Assembly (NCBI GenBank): GCA_964030785.1 | Contig: OZ034975.1 | Location: 36,519,369-36,583,368 of the forward strand | Direction of reading: 5' to 3' | Length of the DNA: 64,000 bases | From: Siderastrea siderea | Lineage: Eukaryota; Cnidaria; Anthozoa; Scleractinia; Rhizangiidae | Shown: positions 27,301 to 33,300 of the stretch, piece after piece | Numbering within the stretch: position 1 is the first letter of the stretch | Layout: the number at the start of each line of letters is the position of its first letter | Made by a program: the position numbers and the translations under genes | The notes under the pieces: model-generated | The model's input: the letters and a program-made list of their open reading frames with translations, nothing else | Told to the model about the DNA's origin: nothing | Databases searched by the model: none

Positions 27301-30300
27301 AGCTAAAAAAAGCAAAGAAATATATTTCGGACCGAAAAGTTTCTTTACTATTTTTGAGGAACGAACACCAGTTTATTCCTTGGCGGCTTCACTTTTAGGC
27401 TTGGCTAAATCTATATGTTAAATTTCTAATACATCAATATATTTTTCTTTCATAGCTTCTACAAAGCCACTGGATACTCAATCAGGTAGAAAATAAACGT
27501 TAATACAGTTGAAACCTCAATTTCTACACTTAAATTATTCCAAGGTTAGCTATCTGTTCAGGGTTTCTTAAGTATTTTAAACCATTTGCACAATAACAAA
27601 AAACAAAGATTCAGCAAATAAACAAATACATAAATTTAAAAATAAGCACGTGTACTTCCTGGAAGCTTCTCTTAGGAAAGTAAAGAAATCTTTTCAAAAG
27701 AAAAATCAAACTTGCAATAAGACCTTGCTTGAAATTGAGGACATCAACTTTAAAATACTTTCTCTGAATGTGAAACCCTGGGAGCTCCGCTCAAACTCCC
27801 TTACTCCACCATATCAATCCGAAAGAATGTTGACATGTAAGAACCATTCTGGATAGGGGCTCAATACTGTAAGGAGGAGGGTGAGGGGTGGCTTGGCCGT
27901 TGATTCCCAGGGATAGGTAGAGTACGTGTTCTTAGAATACTGTCAGTATTCTTCATCACGTACCATATCTGTATATATTACCCACCTCAGTAAAAAATAC
28001 ATCACGAGCACATTGGCACAGCTGATCTCTAAAACTGTATAAAATTGTGTACGTTTCAGGTCGTTCGTGTGACGAACAGACGACAATTCTTCATGCTGTC
28101 TACATCACTGTGATCATTTTACTTGTCATTGTTATACTTGTTCTACTTCTCCTGCTTCGGAGAACGCGTCGTGGTCTTGGTAAGTGAGACCTGATGTTTT
28201 GAATCAACAATTCCTTGCAGAAAAAAAAACGAATGTGTTTTTTATGAATTATTACTAGTTGCACCTTGTTCAGTTACTAATGCCAGCGTGTTCTTGTTAT
28301 TGCAGGGAACCCTAAGACAAACAAGTAAGCGTATGTTTTGTTAATTAATTGGTAAAGGAGGTCAAAACGAACATTTACACTAGACACAAAGAGCATTTTA
28401 GACCACCATTAGGCATCATGCTATAATTTTTTTAAATTCTAGCTTAAATACTAAAACGAATATTTTAAAGTTGTGAAGAGTTGGCATTTCTTTCATTTGT
28501 GTACTCTTTGAAAATAATGTAATGTATTAAAACGTATTACTCTTCTGTGGCAAAATAACGTAATAAATCATTTTCTCCCAGTAACACCTTGAGGTTTTGT
28601 TCCTAGAAACGCAGTTCGAAGATGAAAATACAAATCTCGAAAATGAAAATCTTAATTAAGTTCTGAAGTTTTTTATGTTTTTTTGTTTGTTTCTCTTCCA
28701 TTTTAATAGCAATTTCTCACAGGTAAATCCTAAGCTTTAAACGAAAACGTTATGATTAAAAACTGGACAACATAGCCATTATTCTTCTTACGTTTTAGAA
28801 GAAACAAATGCCCAAGATGCGGGGATCTGGTGGCTATGGTAAGTAAATTTTGTCATCTGCAGGATTTGTTCTAGAATAGCGAAGTCTTTGGACTGAATTA
28901 AATCATGGACCGTCCGCTTATACTCGTTCACTTAAGACCTGCCTGCACTGAAAAGAACGTAGCTATGACCATTTGAGCACACCACCTTGTTATCGCATTG
29001 TATTTTACCAGTTAATACTTTTTTCTTAGCATGTTTGGATTCTGGAATTCCTTTTTTGTGGCCACATGATCGTAAATTGTCTGCAATTAGTCAAACAGTA
29101 TATGATTGAGCTTTGAGATTGACGTACTTGTGACAGACTTCAGGAAATGTTTACCTACAAAAATAATTGAATCTCTGTGGTGCAGTCATTTTACCCTTGT
29201 TGTGACCGTCACTTTATGATAGCCCAAGCAGAAGCTTGTGCATTATTTTCTTATGTAAAAACCCTTTTCATTCGAACACCATGTAAATACACTAAAGTTT
29301 CTCGTGGCCTGTTGGAGGTATATTAGGTTTTCAAATATCTGCATTTCTTTCCAGAATCCCATAACTGTTCGTGTAGAGGACTCAACACAGCTCTCAAGAG
29401 TGGCACATTCAAATGACGATCCAGCCTATGCAACCCCAGCAGGGGGAGACTACATGCCACTTCATCCGTCAACTAGAAGCTGGGAAATCAGTCGGGAGCA
29501 TGTCAACATTATCAAAGTCATCGGTAAAGGAGCCTTCTCCCAAGTTGCCCAGGCAACGGTGCGAAATTTGTCTGGTAGCAAGGAAGGTATCACAGTGGCG
29601 GTAAAGATGCTAAAAGGTAGGATTCGAATTTGCGTTCTTCTAGATTCTTTATATACTCGCATTACGTGCTTTCTCGCTTAAACCGTTTAGATTGGTAACC
29701 ATTGTTATCAATTCGGTATAACATTTGGTCATTATGAACAGAAGAAAAGTCAGGTTAAGAAGAAAAGGAATTATAAAATTTTCATGAGTTTTCGTCTAAC
29801 GGCGTATGGACTATCTATTTTATTGCCACTTAAGTTCACTTTGGTTTTGAAAAATTTCAAATGTAAGCTCACGCACTAACCAAAAATCTCGCACAAAAAT
29901 TTGCTTCCAAGGTTAAAAAAAATCGTTCATTAGACATGATCGCGGTACTAAATAAGGAAACATATGAAAGTGTATTACAAGTATTACGTACTTCAGTTGT
30001 ATACGGTGTAAATTAAAGAAGCATTAACTTCGAACCAGTGTGGAATTAAACTCCTTTGCTCCGTGTAAGAGTGCATTACTTACTTAAACGTTTTATCTGC
30101 AGCAAACGCCCCGGCCTCGGATAGAAAGGATTTGCTGTCAGAACTTGAATTGATGAAAAAACTGAAACGACATCCTCACGTGATCAAGCTGATGGGATGT
30201 GTCACAGAGGGCGGTAATGCAAAATGTTTTTTTTTTTAATATCTTCTGCGATGCTTGTATGGACACGTGATACAGTCATGTAGAGTTCGAAGTGTTCGAA

Positions 30301-33300
30301 TATATTGTTGTATCAGACATTACGAGACAGGGTGTCTTACAGTGAGCAAAAAGAATTGCATATTTTCACCGACCATGCGGCTTTACTCTTGTTTTCTTAG
30401 CGCTCTAACCCGACCATTTTGGAAAGTTTGTTTGACGGCCATGTTAATTTTTCCCCTGATATGCTAAACATCATGATAGAGTAACGTGATTTGCGCACAT
30501 TGCTGAAGAACATCAGATAATGTCTCAACAGCTTAGACCCAGGTCAAACGCGGTAGGTATCATAAGCCGATCCCAATAGATCAAATTCGTCAATCTTAAT
30601 TACATCGAAATGGATAGCAAAGGCAATCGTTTTGGTCAAAAAGCATTGGAAGGACAAACTGGCGCGAAATGAAGAAAAGGTACTGGCTGTACGAGTTCAA
30701 TCCCAAAGATGATTCAAATCGAGGCTGAAGAGTAGTCATTTTGAAAATTACAACGTTTGATCCAGAGTGGAATTTCAACCGTTATTAACCACTCCCCTAG
30801 TAGAAAAGAACGCACAAACCGATCCAAGTGTCAACAAAGCTGAAAGAAAGGTCAAACTTTTCGTGTGCTTCATTTGATTGGCTCCAGAAAAGCACCATCA
30901 CCTCGCATAGCAAATTAAGTCATACTCAGTTGTAAGTTATACTCTCTTACTCATCGACCAACATCTGTTTCACTGTTCATAGACCCTCTTTTGGTCCTTA
31001 TTGAGTACGTACCGTTTGGTGATCTGCTGGGCTACTTGAGGAAGAGTCGAGGGTTGCACGACACATACTATAAGGACCCCGATGTGAAGCCGCAGACCAA
31101 TCTGACCGCGGAACAGTTGATGAGGTTCGCTTGGCAGATTGCTGATGGCATGTGTTATTTGTCTTCAAAAAAGGTTAGCTGAAGCGCGAAACCCACCCTC
31201 TCCCCTTCCCCCTGCGGCTCCCAAAAACTATCAAAAACGTTTTCAAAAATGAAGCGTGAGATTTTTTTCTAGATTATACATCGTGACTTGGCGGCAAGAA
31301 ATGTTCTTGTTGGCGAAGGAGAGAAGTGTAAGGTGACAGATTTTGGGATGGCCAGGAATGTGCACCAGGATGATATTTATTCCAGAAAAAGTCGGGTAAG
31401 TATTCAAAATGTTATTCAATTCAAAGTATTCCAGTATTGTAAGATGTTTTACGTTGTGCGAAAAAGTCAGCAATATATGATCGCGCTTGCATTTTTAAAC
31501 TCTTGAAAAATAATACTAATGATTGCTCAAATCGTCTTTGCTCAAGCAAACTCATACCAACCAACTTTAAAAAACGATTGTTATCTTACGTATTTACAAG
31601 CACCAGGCGCTTGAGACGTCGTAACGCAGATATTTTCCCATACGCCTTTCGAATAAGACTCCCAGAGTCAAAAAAAGTGCCACTGACGTCGATGATATTG
31701 TCACAAACTAAGACCGTAGACATGCTGTGATCTACCCAAAAACATTGCCTGAAGAAAGTGCTCAAAGAACCATCGATACAGGCTTCCAATAACTTTGTAG
31801 AGAGAGCACTCCAAACCCACACTCGACTTGGTGTCATTTACATATAAGCACAGAGAAGATAGTACCCACTTGAGTGAAAACATTTTTCTGTATGTGTTCA
31901 CAGGGTCGTCTGCCTGTTAAATGGACTGCTTATGAAGCTCTGATGTATGGAACATACACAACACAGAGTGATGTGTAAGTGTCTTTTCACGTGTCCCTTC
32001 TTTGGTCACCGTCGGGTCATTTTGGTAACCTCCGTTCCCTTCAAGGTTGAGTTACGAAGTAAACGAAGGTTACTACTGGTACTAAGTGTTTATTGGGATC
32101 CCTGACCATTTGCATATTTAATATATTTTAAACACCTACGTTACCAAGCTAAGTTAAGGTTTAATGCATTCCGTATTAAATTAAAATACGAGTATTTGTG
32201 ACGTCAAGCTAAACAGCGCTAGAAAATCGTCTAGCAATCCAAGACGGTTTGCATAAAATTTCACTTATATTTCGGGTGATTAATGCAACCGGACGTTCAC
32301 GGTGTAAAATGTTCTTAGACAAAGTCACAAGTTGATTTTTTGATATATACATATTTTAAACTAGATTTCTTCTTTTTCAACTGAATCAGTTTACATTTAA
32401 TATGTATTTTTATTGTTGATGCCTAGCATCCCTATTTTTGTTGCTTAATTTACATTTTATTTTTTCACACGGAAAATTAGCTGTCTGACGAACGCTAGAA
32501 CTGTTAAAAGTTCAGTACTCCCGTGTTTGTGTTATGTTATGTATGTTATGTTAGGAAAGGTTAGAATGGTTGATTATGTTATTGCTTCACTTAACATAAA
32601 CTTGCTTTGTATTGAGCATCGAAAACGGAGAAAACGCACTTTAGTCTCAGGCGAATTAGGTTAGGCCTTCTTGAGCAAGTACTTTTTCAGCGGTATCTCC
32701 TCAAAAAGTCATTTGTTTTTCTTTAAAAAGGCATTTTTTTTCAGGCAATTTGGCGTTCTGGTCCGGATTCGGCCCGCAACATCAGGCATGCTATAGGAAT
32801 GGAAAATTGAAATTATGGACTGGTATTTACTGTGCTATTTTTCAAGTCCCCGCTGTTGCGCTAGCCTTACTACCTACATGACAGTGTTGGCCGGTAACCG
32901 ACGGTGTCATTGAAATAGAGGTAGAAAACCACCTTTCTAGTATCTAACCTATTTAACTGGGATAATCATCCTATTTTCCCATTTGTTTGTAGTTGGAGTT
33001 ATGGCATCCTGCTGTACGAGATTCTCACTGTAGGTAAGTTGTAACTGAGTTGTTTTACCTCCAATTTGCCTTTCAGGCGATTTATAGACAAAACCACCAT
33101 GTTGGTAAACATGGTGTCACAAATTAATACAAAAAAATTAATGTTTAGGAAGGATCGAACTGGCTACGTGTGATCAGAAAACACGTTCAGTGTTTTGTTA
33201 TGTGCAATAAATTTATACCAGCATGCTTAACAAATGCTGAACTTCATTTCATCTAGGTGGATCTCCATATCCCGACATAAATGCCCAACAAATCGCCGGG

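Noticed and set aside
28696..28725. Possible 13-nt exon between ttttaatag and gtaaat
   Set aside because: Including it breaks the reading frame, while the 19-nt plus 40-nt exon path closes perfectly.
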